From Ascidia mentula (lineage: Eukaryota; Chordata; Ascidiacea; Phlebobranchia; Ascidiidae), in assembly GCA_947561715.1 (NCBI GenBank), contig OX387200.1, forward strand, positions 17,610,501-17,674,500: 64,000 nucleotides of DNA, in the 5' to 3' direction. Below, piece after piece: positions 1 to 13,000 of this stretch (its first letter is position 1; each line of letters begins with the position of its first letter). Both the position numbers and the translations under genes were made by a program. Under the pieces are notes generated by a model. The model was not told the origin of the DNA. It was given only the letters and a program-made list of their open reading frames with translations, and searched no databases.

Positions 1-3000
1 AGCTTTATTTGGGGCTGTTCTGCAAAATAACATTCCTGATTGCCCTAAAGGCACATTCCGATACGTAACTTTCCAAATATGATGAACACAGGCAACTGCG
101 TGAATTCCTTGCATAAATAAACAACATTTGTGAAAGACTTTCGGGAGTTCACAAAACTAACTTTGCCCGCGAGGCGACGTGATCCAAAGCACATTTGAAA
201 ACCGCACAATGCCGCAAAAATCCAAAGAGTGTTGAAAAACGCTTACGTTTTAAAGACTCCCCAAACACGCTTTTCATTAAAAAAACTAAGCACAATACCG
301 TCGGTTTCATTCTTCTGTCCAATACCGATCACAGAAAGTCCACAAAGGCAAATCACGATCATTCTCAGACCAACGTACCGAGCAACAATGCATTAGCCTC
401 GGGCCCGGAGCAAGTCTGCGGCTTCAAAAGTCACGATGCTCGATCGCACTTAATACCGTCACGAAATTGCCTTAAAGTTATTAATACTTTTGTAATCTCG
501 CAAATACACAACAAGACGCACATCGAGGATATATTGCATAACAGCTTTAACTTTTTGTTAATTACTCAAAATGAAACGTTGATTAGATAAAAAAAACTTA
601 TTTTTTTCAGTTTGGACAAGAAAAACATCTGCATCGTAATAAATTCTTGTGCCTCGTAGTGACAATACGTTGTTAAAACGGTAGCAAACAAAACGAAGCG
701 GCTTGAAAATTTAAGTTACAAACAAGTTTGTTTGTTCGATAGAGATTCTCGTTGAATGTGTTAACGATTAATAATTTCCTTTCTCCTGCAAGTATACGTT
801 TTTTGAACGAGGTACAAAGAAACAGCAACGGAATTTTAAAATCAGGACCAAGCTCACTCAAGGATGCATAAACATATGTTACAAAACTAAAAAAAAACAT
901 TTTCTGATAATGAAACATCTACTAATTGATAGCGTACAAATGATGCAGGGCAAATATACACAGAGTATTTTTTCTTGCACAAAGGCTGTGCGTATCAGTA
1001 ATCTTTATCGTGGTTGTTTGTTGCAGAACTTCCCAAGCTTTATTGCTCGCGACTTTTTCATTTGATTTCATTTTTACTCGACTCGTGTTTTTTTTGTTCT
1101 TCAAAACACGAAACGTGTACATATTTAAGATTCTTGGTGAAACGACTAAAAAACGTCTAGAATTCAGTAACATACCACAATGCAAAACAAGTATAATTTT
1201 GTTAAAGTATAAATGATATATACTGTAGTTAAATGTGTGTTTTGTGTGAAGTTGATACTCTTTCTAAAATGTCTCGTGCGACTTCGCACGGTAGGTTCGC
1301 GAATCCCAGTTAGAGAAGCGCTTAGGACGTCTTTGATGCAGCTCTTTTCCGCTTCTACAGGTTTTTTACTTGATTTGTAAGTCAAATATCTTGACTATTG
1401 TTGCTATTTGCTGGCCTTTATGTGTGATTTTCGATTTGGACGTGCCACTTGAGAAAGTAAATACGCAATAGCGCCACGTAACGGCGTTACACGATTGGTG
1501 TTATTCAAATATTTGATTGTGAGGCAAACTACTTGGTGGGAATTTTCCAGTTCTTTCGAATAGAAAACATATCGAAACAAAGTTATGGGGGAAACGCCGT
1601 CAAGTTTCCTAATGTAATCGATGCCCGAAACCCCGTTTTTTCGGTTTCATAAGACTTTTCAGGCAATTGTTCGGACATTTGAGCGGCATGACCCCGGGAG
1701 GCATCAACTTCGGTGCATTTTCGTGTTTGACATCGAGGCTAATGCTACTGGAAATACTGGAAACTACCAATCACGTGGCAATCACGCGTCCTTTTTTTCT
1801 TTTTTATCCGAACGAGGTTTGAGTTGGCTCGTGTGGTTTCAGGCGAACGTGACTAGAAGCCCGGATCCATAGGAGGATCCAGACGGCGAGAGGCGCCAAG
1901 AAAGCCCGTGTCCTTTCTGAGGGAAGTTGCACAACCGGTGTTTCAAATGAGCGCGTTTGTGTATTTGAAATGACGGATGCATCGCTTTTGGACCAAGTTG
2001 ACAAAACGTCGTTGAAATGTTAAAAAAGTCACTTTACAAAATAGATCCAAATTTGTTAATTTGTTGTAAAAAGATTTCTCGTGCAACAACTGCTAAAACC
2101 TATAGTTTCATGTCGAAGTGAGGTATCTGTTAAAGTAACCGATGTTCCTTCATATCCGAATCGCAACCAACGGCAATTTTCACTCGGAAGGTGTGGTCAG
2201 AAGGCGTGACTGTGTCCCTGTATATTCAACACCGGTATATTTCCATTCCGTTTAACCGCAACATTGATACGAACACACCGCAACGGGAGCCATAAGCTGA
2301 GTTGGCGCGCTATGTCACGTTCACATTGTGCCAAGCTAAGAGAGACAGCTGCCAATTCCTACCTTATTTTTAACGTAATAGTTATTGAAAAAAGACTTTG
2401 CTCATCAGCTACGCGGCGCAATTTTATCCAGATTTGCTGGGGACAGGGTGCGTTCAAAATGCCCTACATACCCAGTAACCCTGACGTTTACGTGACAAAC
2501 GTCAGCATATTCAACGTACCTTACCCCGGAATTAGCGGTATTGCCATTGTTTGATTTGACATTATGTTGATAGAACTGGTTTTCGAGTTCAATTATCGAC
2601 CAAACTGGTATCTGCATATGGCAATGTAAATGCACCCTGGTGTTCTTATCTACAGGTCTGTTTGCAGTATATTTATTGCGCAGACAACCGCTGGTTTGAA
2701 TTACTTCCTCTTGCGCAATAACTGTGTATTACGTAAAATCTTGACTGCCTTTGATGTTGCATAGCTGTGGACTTTATTGGAACTGCGGACAATATTTTGT
2801 CTGATGATCTCCAAGAAAAGTTGCTGGCAAGAAATGTTCGCACACCTATAATGAATATGAGGAGTGGGTTGTTTCCATATCAACATTGTCGGAGTTTGCT
2901 TAGACTTTCAATCGCTGTGTTAGTATTTTCTGGCACTCGAAAGTACTACAACAATGTAACGGATTGCACTCAAACACTAAGGGCCCCACCCAAACATTTT

Positions 3001-3474
3001 GAGAGTTATAACTTAGCACCGTTCATCATGTTTCCCTGATTGTTACCCATAAAGGTTCACACGATAGTTCATTAGTTCGTGTGATTGCGATTTCTTTATT
3101 ACAGCACATCACATGGCAACCCGGGGTTGTGGAATTAATGACCGTCTGTGTGGATTTAACCTCAACCCATGCGGTCGCTGTGACGTCGCCCCACCCGGTA
3201 GACCTATCAAACGCCCCCGCAAAACCTGTCACGTCATCACTGATTAAACAATGGTGCTACGTCACCCATAGTGACGCCACAGGGTAAACCTATTTCGTCG
3301 TTGAGCGCGTGCGAAAGTCACGTATACGAACTAGATGCTGCCGTATGGCAAATTTTCCCAAACGAGACAACCGTGGACTTCGATGTTTGCTCAGGCAACA
3401 CCATTCCCATCACTAAAAGCCCTCGTTCGCCATCTTGTTCGGTCGATACCGAAAAAGGCATGGCGTGCTAAACC
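1..3474. other. Gene-free stretch upstream of the first acetyltransferase gene
   Basis: I see no splice-consistent coding exon here. The open frames are short, lack recognisable domains and do not join to one another. A frame at about 2767-3039 has a faintly protein-like composition but has no homologue I recognise and no supporting splice sites. The last 300 bp hold a cluster of TGACG-type motifs, listed separately. Confidence 0.5.
3181..3278. promoter_or_regulatory. Cluster of CRE-like TGACG motifs
   Basis: Within 100 bp there is TGACGTCG at 3181, CACGTCA at 3230, TACGTCAC at 3258 and GTGACGCC at 3271, each holding the TGACG/CGTCA half-site bound by CREB/ATF-type bZIP proteins. The cluster ends about 200 bp upstream of a TATA box that precedes the first acetyltransferase gene. 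The motifs are seen directly; a role as a cAMP-type response region is inference. Confidence 0.35.
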
Positions 3475-3481
3475 TATATAA
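3475..3481 (+). promoter_or_regulatory. TATA box of the first acetyltransferase gene
   Basis: TATATAA lies 82 bp upstream of the chosen ATG at 3563, a normal distance for a TATA box plus a short 5' leader. No other TATA-like sequence is as well placed. Transcription would start near 3505-3512. Confidence 0.5.
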
Positions 3482-3562
3482 TGAACTGCGAGATCGGACG
3501 GCGATTAAAATCGTGCAGTGCAGTACGCTTGTAATATAACACTGAAACCGAATATAATCAAA

Positions 3563-4899
3563 ATGAGCCACAGTCAAGCACTGAGAGTCGGAACGAAACT
3601 CATCTCACTTGTGGATTCGGTACCAAGAATTCAATCCGCTATTGTGGAAAAAGGCTCCAGCGCCCTTTCACAACTCTTGTATAAGAAAACTGAAAAGCAA
3701 ACCCCTTGCAAGCAGCAGAGCATCACCTGTCAGCCGTGCACGTCGCGGGACAGGGACGCGATGGTGGACTTCATGATCGAACAGTTCATCACTCGCGAGC
3801 CCCTGATGCAGTCAGTCCACGCCACAACCACGAACTCCCGGATATTTGTTGAGCATTGGATTGACGTAAGTTTGCTTGACCTGAACCTAGCAAAATACAA
3901 GTTTTGGGAATAAAAATAGAGCAACTCAATTTGAACAGTGCAATGGCGCGCGTGAAACCACTAAAAATTGTGATTTTTTTTCTATGTACGTATTTCTTCA
4001 TTGCGCACAAACCAACAATTCTCCTTGCTTATTTGTAATACAGCAGGTCGGTAATAGCGTCATACCAAAACCGCCGCAGTTGAAAGTAAAATACAACGAG
4101 GTGAATAGTACCACATAAATCTACATTTGACCTTTTTTGCAGGAAGCGCTCGTGCAAGACGCTTCGTTTTTGGCGCTAAACAAAGAGACTGGAAAAATAT
4201 GCGGAGTTCGCCTCAACGCGGTCGGTCCATCCACGGGAATCGAACTAAAGAACGACTTCGGTTTTTACTTCAATCTCATACCAAAAGTAAGCGCCATTTT
4301 GAAGAGAAAGCTAAACACTTATTGTGATTTAATCAGTCGTAAAAATGCAGTGAATTCTCAGCTAACTCCTGTACAATATTACGCTATGTCAGTTTAGCTA
4401 ATGGAAGCAGTTGGACATCAAGAACTGTATTGTACATTGTCCGACGAGTTAAATAATATTGGTATCTTTCTACCCAAACAATGGCACGTTATCGCAATAA
4501 AGAGCATACCTTTATCAACCACTTAACCATATTCGTTTTTCTTTTCAGTTTCTTCATCATATGGAGAAAGACGTTCCCAAACTTCTCGGCACCGACAACT
4601 TCATGCGCCACGTCGCAATTTGCGTTGAGCCGAGCGCCATCCAGTGTGGAGTCGCCACCGACCTCATGAAGGCGTCTGTTCTTCACGCCAAGAGGGAGGG
4701 TCTCAAAAACATGGTGGCAATGTGCAGTTGGAAGCTTCCATACAAACTTGCCCAAAAAGTTGGTTTTCGCAGCTTGTTGGAAGTTCCATATTCCGAGTAC
4801 GCTGAGAGCTTACACCCCGAAGGCCAACAGGCCATGGAGCCGTTTCTTGAATTGGCAAAAACCCAAGGATCTGCCCACACTATGGTCCGAGCTGTTTAA
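3563..4899 (+). CDS. GNAT-family N-acetyltransferase, copy 1 (3 exons)
   Basis: Exons 3563-3865, 4143-4286 and 4549-4899 join with GT-AG introns, all in phase 0, giving 265 residues. An in-frame ATG at 3518 exists, but 3563 is chosen because the protein start MSHSQALR matches MSQSQALR of the second copy. Residues 1-55 are a variable leader. The GNAT-like part starts near residue 58 with the pattern DRDAMVDFMIEQF, which resembles the first helix of insect arylalkylamine N-acetyltransferases. The acetyl-CoA loop is probably IQCGVA at residues 180-185, fitting (Q/R)xxGx(G/A) except for Ile in the first position. The end (GFRSLLEVPYSEY) resembles the C-terminal strand of that family. Probable role: acetyl transfer from acetyl-CoA to a small amine in the cytosol; the substrate cannot be told. 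The start of exon 3 is almost identical in DNA to the second copy although exons 1 and 2 have diverged. Confidence 0.8.
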
Positions 4900-5340
4900 A
4901 CTAGTTGGGTTGAGTTTTTTTTTTCGTTTACCGACTGTGGATGAATTAAAACAATCATTCGTTTTTTTAACCTTTTAACCACAGCATTTCAATAGTATTT
5001 ATGTAACGTGGCTTTTAGGAAATGGTTTGATCGCTATTTTTGTACTGTTTTGTTTTGATATTGTGGGACACACAGCAAGTGCCACGACAAGAGTTATTCT
5101 TTGAAAGAGAGGTCGCCCCACTAACGGTATTGCCATTTCTTGTTTTTAGTTAGCTATTCGTTTATATACATTTGTTCCCATTGGCCTATATGCTGCAGGT
5201 TGCATACGTATGAAACCACATCCTGGACATGTTTTCAACAGACAAGTGTTTAATTCTTCAAGCAATGTGCAATTTCGCCACATGTCTTTCCATTTCTTGC
5301 AAATAGCTTTTCTAATAAAACTTTTCGCAAAAAAAACGTG

Positions 5341-5393
5341 AGCTGCTGATCGATGGCCACTGTTTCGACCTATAAGGTCTCATCAGTGCAGCT
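5341..5393 (-). ncRNA. Hammerhead ribozyme motif, family 1, copy a
   Basis: On the - strand the core reads CTGATGA (386-380), a perfect 4-bp stem II GACC/GGTC with a 5-nt loop, then GAAA (366-363). Stem I is formed by AGCTGCA against AGCAGCT with one mismatch next to the core. Stem III is weak: the expected ACAG/CTGT pairing is changed to ACAG/CGAT. All catalytic core bases are intact. The copy lies between two + strand genes and is antisense to them. Confidence 0.75.
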
Positions 5394-5534
5394 TGGTGTG
5401 AGTCTTTAGACATTGAGAAAACAAGGTGAAAACAAAATATGGTCAAGCAAATGCTCAATCATTAGTGCCGTCAGGCCCCGTGTCACATTAGCCATAAATA
5501 TAAGCAAAATGGGGCCAATAATATGATATCTGTG

Positions 5535-5592
5535 AGCTGCAGACAGATGACCATCGATAAACCCGTTTGACAAAGTCCAATGAGAAGTTGGA
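5535..5592 (-). ncRNA. Degenerate hammerhead ribozyme, partner of copy a
   Basis: The 3' half (stem III loop, CTGTC cleavage site and TGCAGCT) is conserved at 5535-5554 on the - strand. The 5' half is decayed: CTCATTG stands where CTGATGA should be, and stem II is broken. Its stem I sequence lies 194 bp from that of copy a in the same orientation, as expected of a tandem pair of a ribozyme-bounded unit. Confidence 0.5.
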
Positions 5593-8503
5593 GCGGTGCC
5601 GCGTGGTCGACAAGCGAGCTACATATCTTGAAGGCCTTTCGTTCACGTTGATGAGATAAGAGAGGACGAAAGGAAACCCAAAACATTCAACCACACACAA
5701 GCAGGGTTAAGGTCTATAGGCTCTGGTTTGGTAATTCAAACTTGGACACGAAGTAATGCCTTGGCTGCGAACGTTGTGTACGCGAAGCATGGATGAAATT
5801 GTCAGGCGTAATAGAATGGGAATTGCAAAGGATCATATGATGTATCTACGTTTGACACAGATGACACTACAGTTCTCATTATTACTGTAAAATGGCACTA
5901 GTTCGTGCAATCGTTACATGTTTCATTGACTTACCGTGAGCCACAACGCGGTCGCATCGCCCCGACTGGTGTGAAGTGTCAGAAACGGTTCCTTCCTCCA
6001 TTTGTTTACCGCGCTACCGGCAAGAAACGGAAGTTTAATCTGTCAGCCGGTAACTGCAATTAACGAAAACACAAGCTCGCGTTCGGGTCACCTAACCTTA
6101 TTTGAAACCAGCTCGGGCAATTAATCGCCGCTATTAACACAAAAGTGGGACCTGCATTGCTTTGGCACCTGCGCACTTTTCCCGGGGAAACGTTGCTCTT
6201 TTTGCTGTCGAGATGCGGAAGCCGAAGACCTTTGCCGTTGCATTACAAGGAATCTATTTTGTGACGTAATCCTGCAGCTGGCCGAGTGGACGTACGAATT
6301 CTAAACGGCCATTCAAAGACAAGCCTGTTGCGATTTGATAAGGGCAAGTGCTAAAAAACAGGCACTCCGCACCAGGGTCGCGTCGTCACCTCGTTGCTGA
6401 CATTTTTGGCGCGATTCTTTGTGGTTGTTATTGAAGTGGGCGTTGGAAGGAAAATCAAATGGAAAAAGAGACAAAGATCGTTACTCAAGAGTTTGTAAAT
6501 TTTTGAAAAATCCCCTCATTGCTTTATGAATCATTTTCCTTGCTCCACAATAGTAACGAATCGAAAGTTAAATAAGGCACTGGGGCTTGCGCACTTTGAT
6601 GGCGAACGCATGTGTAATCATCACAAAACAAATATTGTATGTAGGAATTGTGTTACCCCTGAGAAATAGGCTATATTCACAAGTATTATTGTGGACTTTT
6701 CCTAGTGTATGGGGTTGGGCACCTTTGCTGTACTGGATAATCATTTTCTCTTCAATGTTTTTTTCGTAGAAATAAAACTGGTTTCAAAACTGGTAATGAA
6801 TGCAGAGAAATATTAGTTCGATCGTTGTTACACCTGGCGTGGTGAGTAATTATGCGTTTCTTCGAGTAACGGCTGACGAATTTACGATTTTACGTGGCTA
6901 AGTTGATCCAACGAACCTTCCAAGCCGATTGAAGTTTGACAGAAAGCCGTATCAACGCCCCACACACGTTGCTGTGAATCAACAAGCCTGAAGTGCTGGC
7001 TGCAAGTTTGATAAATTGCTTATTCGTCGAAAAGCAACGGAGAACACGTGCTTTAAACCCGGTTGCTACGTTGCTGACGCTAAAATCCATTTTCTTGGTT
7101 GAGAGAAATCTTGCTAAGATGCTTTAAAATTAACCTGTACGTACACACATTGTGCAGAACGACGTACTTTCCACATTACCTTGACGTAATAATACAACGA
7201 GGTAAGAAGCGCGTGATGTATTCTATAAATGATAACATAAATATATACCCATGTGTGCAAAAGTAGTTGGCATATAATATGACCTTATTTGGACATCCAT
7301 CTAGTGGCGACACCGCGCGGATTGTATAATTAGGATAATTACAGTGAGATCACCGGTAATGGACTAAGTATACTTGAAGATGTTTCGTGAGAGCTATAAT
7401 TTTGGCTTGGGTAAAGTTTTGTAAGTATCACGTGCGACAACATTCTGTTCCCCACGCTACGGTTTGTGGCCCCGTATAAGTGAGGGAAACTTTGGAGGGC
7501 CAACAAATGCCAACCACGACAACTGATGCGAGATTTTCTCGAAAAGTTCGGTTTGGTTTTGAAATGAATACGTGACTGAGGGAGGGCTTAAGGAAAGTCT
7601 TTCTGCGAAACCGAAAAGATTTATTTAGACCACTGCAAAGGGATTTTTATGAAGCTGTTTAATATCTTCACTTAAATCTCGCAGACACTCGTCTTAACAG
7701 TAACAAAAGCAAAGATAAGTTTTAATTGTACCTAATTTACCCCATCAAAAAAGTGGCGATGCGTTTATGCCCTCTCAGTATCGGCAAAGGCAACGACATG
7801 GACTTCGAGACTATCAAAAATTGCTCTGTTAAATATGACGAGAAGCGGGGATGTATTTACAGTAATGTGTGATCGGTGTATTTGCACATCTGGTACAATT
7901 TCAACAAATGAAGCGTCGACCGGTCGCGTGGCTTCCGCTACAAAACAAAACTACTTATTGTTACGTGATGAAAAGCGCATCGCGTCAAGCAATCAAGGAA
8001 CCCTTACCTCCTTCCACGTTCCATGGTAATAGGGAAGTAATGGACATGGATTTCCTCTATTAATCACAAAACACTTTGCGCAGATTTAAAAACTGATATT
8101 GTAGTGGAACGAAACGTTTCAACACACGAAACCTAATTTCGCTTTGACTTTCAAGCAAATGCCAATTAGTGGAAAATTTGTGATCGAAGCTAATTTCTAC
8201 ATCAAGGTGATTTTCGCTGTGGTAAACGTCATCATCGATGACATCACTGCAGACATATGGTAAGGAGCACGTGCAAACATCACGTATACCTTTTCCATAT
8301 GCTGTTTTATGGCAGACAAACGACCGTACATTTTGCCGTTGACTCGATAATAAACCGCGCCATGGTGAAAGAAAAAAGACCACTGGGACTTCCCCTTCGG
8401 GTTGCCGCCATAAGTAAGGCCACGCGGCTCCTTCAGGACACAAACCCAAGCCAACAATCAATCGACGAGTCACAAGCAGAAGCGAAATCAGAACACAAGC
8501 AAG

Positions 8504-10069
8504 ATGAGTCAAAGTCAAGCATTGAGAGCCGGAGCCAAACTCATTTCATTGGTCGAAACCGTGCCTAGAATTCAGTCCACGATTGTGGAAAAAAGCAGCA
8601 ACGTCCTCACGCAACTGATGTTCAAACCCCAGGCAAAGAAGATTGAAAAAAAGATCACTGCCGAAAAGTCCTTTGTGTGTCAGCCTTGCACCTCTCAGGA
8701 CAGGGACGCGATGGTCAATTTTATGATCGAACAATTCGTCACCAGGGAACCCTTGATGAAGTCGGTGCACGCAACAAGCACAAACTCCCGGATGTTCGTC
8801 GAGCATTGGATTGACGTAAGTTAAATTTCTTCTTGGTGTTTCATTATAAGTTTTGCGTTTCAATGCCGCAATGAAATTTTTTTCTTGTCGAACACGACAC
8901 TCAGTCTAAAATAAACGTTATTGAGCTCGGTGCATCGTACTAAAAGAATATTTTTCGAGAAATGTCAGTATTTCAAAAGTTCTAAGAGTTTTCAATGTCT
9001 TCATTGATAACTTGGGTGAATAATTTACTATTCTCATAAAGCGATTACTGTCCATTTTCTCCATTACAATTAAAGACGCGAAACAAAAATCCCGGTTTTC
9101 ATCCAAGTTCACTTGCCTCGCTTTGGGGCCAAATCCGCGCGCAGGAAGTAATGGCGGCTGGTAGTTTACTATGAGCGTTATCCGTTTCTCCACAACCATT
9201 CATAAACACGGGTCGCCGCACACGTCACGCACAAACTGCACGTCTTGGCGGAACGCGTTACACAGGCCGTTTACAGTTCATTGCCATGCTAAAATTGGGT
9301 GTTTGATCCACAGGAAGCACTGGTGCAAAATGCGTCTTTCATTGCGACGGACAAGCAATCTGGACGTGTTTGCGGGGTGAGGTTGAACGCCGTCGGTCCC
9401 TCGTCTGGAATCGAGCTCGAAAACGACTTCGGTTTCTACCTGAATCTAATCCCAAAGGTGAGTTAAAAACATATTACCTTAACGTGCGGTTAATGGCGCA
9501 TTTGAATCAACTATCGCTTAATACATAGGATAAACGTTTTGCAAATCCACATTCTTTTTCGTACTGCTCTTTCAAACAGAAAACCATTGACGTAATACAT
9601 TTCTGCCAAATTTTGAGTTAATTTTGTGAGTTTGCAGCTAATAGACAACTGTTTTATGTTGTTTGTATGCCTAGACAGCGTTTGTTTGCCATCTAACTTT
9701 ATCCGATTTATCATTTTTTAGTTTCTTCATCATATGGAGAAAGACGTTCCCAAACTTCTCGGCACCGACAACTTCATGCGCCACGTCGCAATTTGCGTTG
9801 AGCCGAGCGCCATTCAGTGTGGAGTCGCCACCGACCTCATGAAGGCGTCTGTTCTTCACGCCAAGAGGGAGGGTCTCAAAAACATGGTGGCAATGTGCAG
9901 TTGGAAGCTTCCATACAAACTTGCCCAAAAAGTTGGTTTTCGCAGCTTGTTGGAAGTTCCTTACGCCGAATACGCTGAGAGCTTACGCTCCGAACGCGCT
10001 ATGGAACCGTTTCTTGGGCTTGCTAAAAGTCAGGGATCTGCCCATACCATGGTCCGAGAAGTGGACTAA
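8504..10069 (+). CDS. GNAT-family N-acetyltransferase, copy 2 (3 exons)
   Basis: Exons 8504-8815, 9314-9457 and 9722-10069, phase 0 throughout, give 267 residues. The exon-intron structure is identical to copy 1; exon 2 is exactly 144 nt in both. The N-terminal leader (residues 1-57) is Lys-rich and differs from copy 1, while the GNAT-like domain with the IQCGVA acetyl-CoA loop is shared. Exons 1 and 2 have diverged in DNA from copy 1, but the first roughly 240 bp of exon 3 differ at only about one base, which suggests recent gene conversion. A possible polyadenylation signal AATAAA lies near 10660. Function as for copy 1: probable small-amine N-acetyltransferase, substrate unknown. Confidence 0.8.
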
Positions 10070-13000
10070 TTCCTTTTATTTGCGTCTTTTTTCCTTTTTG
10101 CAACTCAATGCACTTAGTTACTGCTATGAAATCAACCAAAGCACCCATCAGTGTCTCAGGTTGACGTTGTTTATTTATTTATTCTATTTATTGCATTCTA
10201 TTTCATTTAGCATGGAACTGTTTTCTCTTGTTTGTTTATTTCATTATTTAAATCTTTCCTCTTTTTTCGCGCCAAATTGCCGAACCACGTGGTCGCCACT
10301 TCTGGTTTTGACCAAAACAACAACAACACCAGGTGTAGTCAACACCAAAACCGGAGTGTCCCGTTTCGTGGTCTGGCACTTTCGTCGGAAGGTTGGGGCA
10401 ATACAGATTGCCGATCACTCTTCGTACGTGTCAGAAATCCCTTGTCTGACCCGCAATTTGACTTGTTTGTGTTGTTGCCGCCTTCTTTGGCTTGCTCCCA
10501 ACCTTCCTTTAGCTGCCTTCGATGACGTCAACAAGTGGGAGGCACACCTGTTACTGGACCGGTTTACACTTCCGACGACCTCTGCATGGGGTTTACTTTT
10601 TAATTAAGCTGCAATTTTTTACTCCTTTCATTATATTTTTCGTGCTCGCGCATTTTTTAAAAATAAATTATGACTTTTCCTCGACTTTCGTACCCAGAGT
10701 TTGTCAGAAAGTTTGTCGGAAAAAAAGATGTAGTTAAGGTTATCTCAACCTGAGAAGTTGTACAGCATGTCGCACTCATCATCTCGTACAACATTATTCA
10801 TGAGTTCCGAACTTCACGCCGTTTGGCATTACAGGGATATTTTTTAAGGACCTTTAAGGGTCTGGTCCTCAAGTCAGAGAACAAGGCAGACGCCGAAGAT
10901 TGCAGTCGAATCAATCTTAAGTCCATAAGAAATATGGCGTGTGATCGCATTCGTTTTCGTTTTATTATGCGACCAATGAGATACTGCAGCTAATATTTAA
11001 ATACTCTTCAGCGGCCTTTTGTTGTCGGTGACTGGTTCGATTTGCTCACAACCGGAATACCTTACATTTCTCAGGAAGTCCGGCACGCGCAAACAGAAGC
11101 CTAATTTTGCCACTCAGAGGAGCAATTAATCAATTTGCGGATGGATCAGGTCACAAACACTGACGTTGCGCGCACGCAAGCGGACGGATTTAGCTTTAAA
11201 CGCGACAAGAGCTACATAAAGAATGCAACAGCCATGTCAAGAAGGTTGCTCCGTTTGCGGTTCGCCCTGGCGGAAATCAAGTGCAATTACCAATCGCTTG
11301 TTTGCGTTCATTCTAATTTTGACGCAATGCTCGCAGCTGGCCTGATGATTTGAGAGTGGACAAACGTGTTTAAAGCACCGTTCAAAGGCAAGCCGCACGC
11401 GAGAAGTTCGATAATGCCAAGCGTCAATTGCAAGCCCGGTACGCGCCATATGACATTCTCGTGCACGGCTAGTGGTGTTTTTCGTTGGACGCCGTATGAG
11501 CCACCACGCCCGATTTGCCCTGCAATGGCGCAGATATACTCATATGGCGTGACACTGACCGTGTTTTGAAGTTATTTTGGGAGGCTGGGTTGTAATTAAC
11601 AAGACAGAATCACGCAAACTGCCAGTGTCATTTGCGAAGGATTGCAATATTTAGTTTAATTATTTATGAAATGATTTGATGGTATTCATTATTCATGTCA
11701 CTGTTGTCACTGCGACTTTTATTTTAAAGCTAAAACATTTAGTACATGCTCTTTTCCCTTGAGCGCTAACATAGCCAAGTACCACGACACTGTCTTATAC
11801 GACAAAAGCTTTTAGCTTTCGTAACATTGTCTACCAAGCTGCGGTCATTTGTCAGTTCCCCAATAATAGTTTTGGCTCCACACTGGTTGGGCTATCAGAA
11901 GGGTAACAGTTAAAACATTGTGTTATTGTCGTGCTGAGTACAAAGTAAATTAAAATATCCCTAAATAATATAAAAAGCAAGCACATAATACAAAAAGCCG
12001 TACAGTTTTCAAATCCTTTAATTTAAAAAATCAAACACGGATTCAATTCCGACTGCGTGTAGTTAGTATTGCCGAATCACTCAAATACACATAAGTCTAT
12101 TTTGGTATTTTTGGATTTCTTCACTGCCTGAGTTAAGCGGATTTTCCCGCTTAGCCGAAGGATGATTGGCAGGAATGCAGCGATGCTAACGTGACCAATT
12201 CGAGTGCTTGTAAATCACAAGCGACAGAGTTAATTAAAGTGAACTATGACGAGTTTCGCAATATTTGATAAAGCATAATTTGATGGGCAAATGGTGATGC
12301 TTTTGATTAAAAAGACTACAATTTTCTTGGTAATTATTCGGAACGCTCTGTACAATAATTTTATTTTGAGCCATTTCTGTTTCATGACGTAAATGGTACG
12401 TAGCCATCAGGTCGAGCGGAATGACGTATAGTTAACAAGACCAATATCGACAAACGACAAATAATTTTATTCAATGGTAACGCACTTAAATGTCTACCGA
12501 ATAACGTCAGCAAGGGATTAAAATATTTCGTGCTCGACAAAAAATTCGATTGTCTCAACCGCACGTTGGGATCACCGGTGAGCAAATGACGCAGTGACAA
12601 CCATTTTGATTTTAATTCTTTTTGACGACAGGTCACTGTTCGACACGGTCGACGAACAGACGAATGGTATATTGTTTTCAACCAAAGTCCATGAATTGAA
12701 TAACTACCGCATTTTAACAACTACAAAATACTTCTTTTGTAAACTAATTTAGCCAAACACAAATATCTTCGGTTTTCTTTTTCGCAGAGCCGAAGATTTT
12801 TTTTGTTCACAATAAAAGTTCATTTTTGACTTAGACAATGGTAGCAAAAGTAGTTCGAGGACGTTGGTTCCAGTACAAGACGTTTAATTTCAAACCGCAC
12901 ATAATTGTTTGTGGAAAAACTTGTATCTGGAGTTATTGTCAAACAACAACGTTTAAAACTTCTAAAAGTAATAGCGTATCCAGGAGGGTCCAAGGCATCC

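Larger units (their letters stand above)
4900..8503. other. Intergenic spacer between the two acetyltransferase genes
   Basis: No coding exon is supported. An AATAAA at about 5315 could serve the first acetyltransferase gene but is more than 400 bp past its stop. The stretch holds a hammerhead ribozyme and a degenerate partner on the - strand at 5.34-5.59 kb. Confidence 0.5.

Noticed and set aside
8257..8568. Open frame overlapping the start of acetyltransferase copy 2
   Set aside because: It is out of phase with exon 1, whose product matches copy 1; the leader sequence and chance explain it.
9921..10607. Longest open frame near the second acetyltransferase gene (228 codons)
   Set aside because: It begins inside exon 3 in another phase and continues into downstream sequence with no domain; the real frame ends at 10069 and matches copy 1.
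12382..12720. 112-codon - strand frame
   Set aside because: No domain and no exon partners; composition typical of noncoding sequence.
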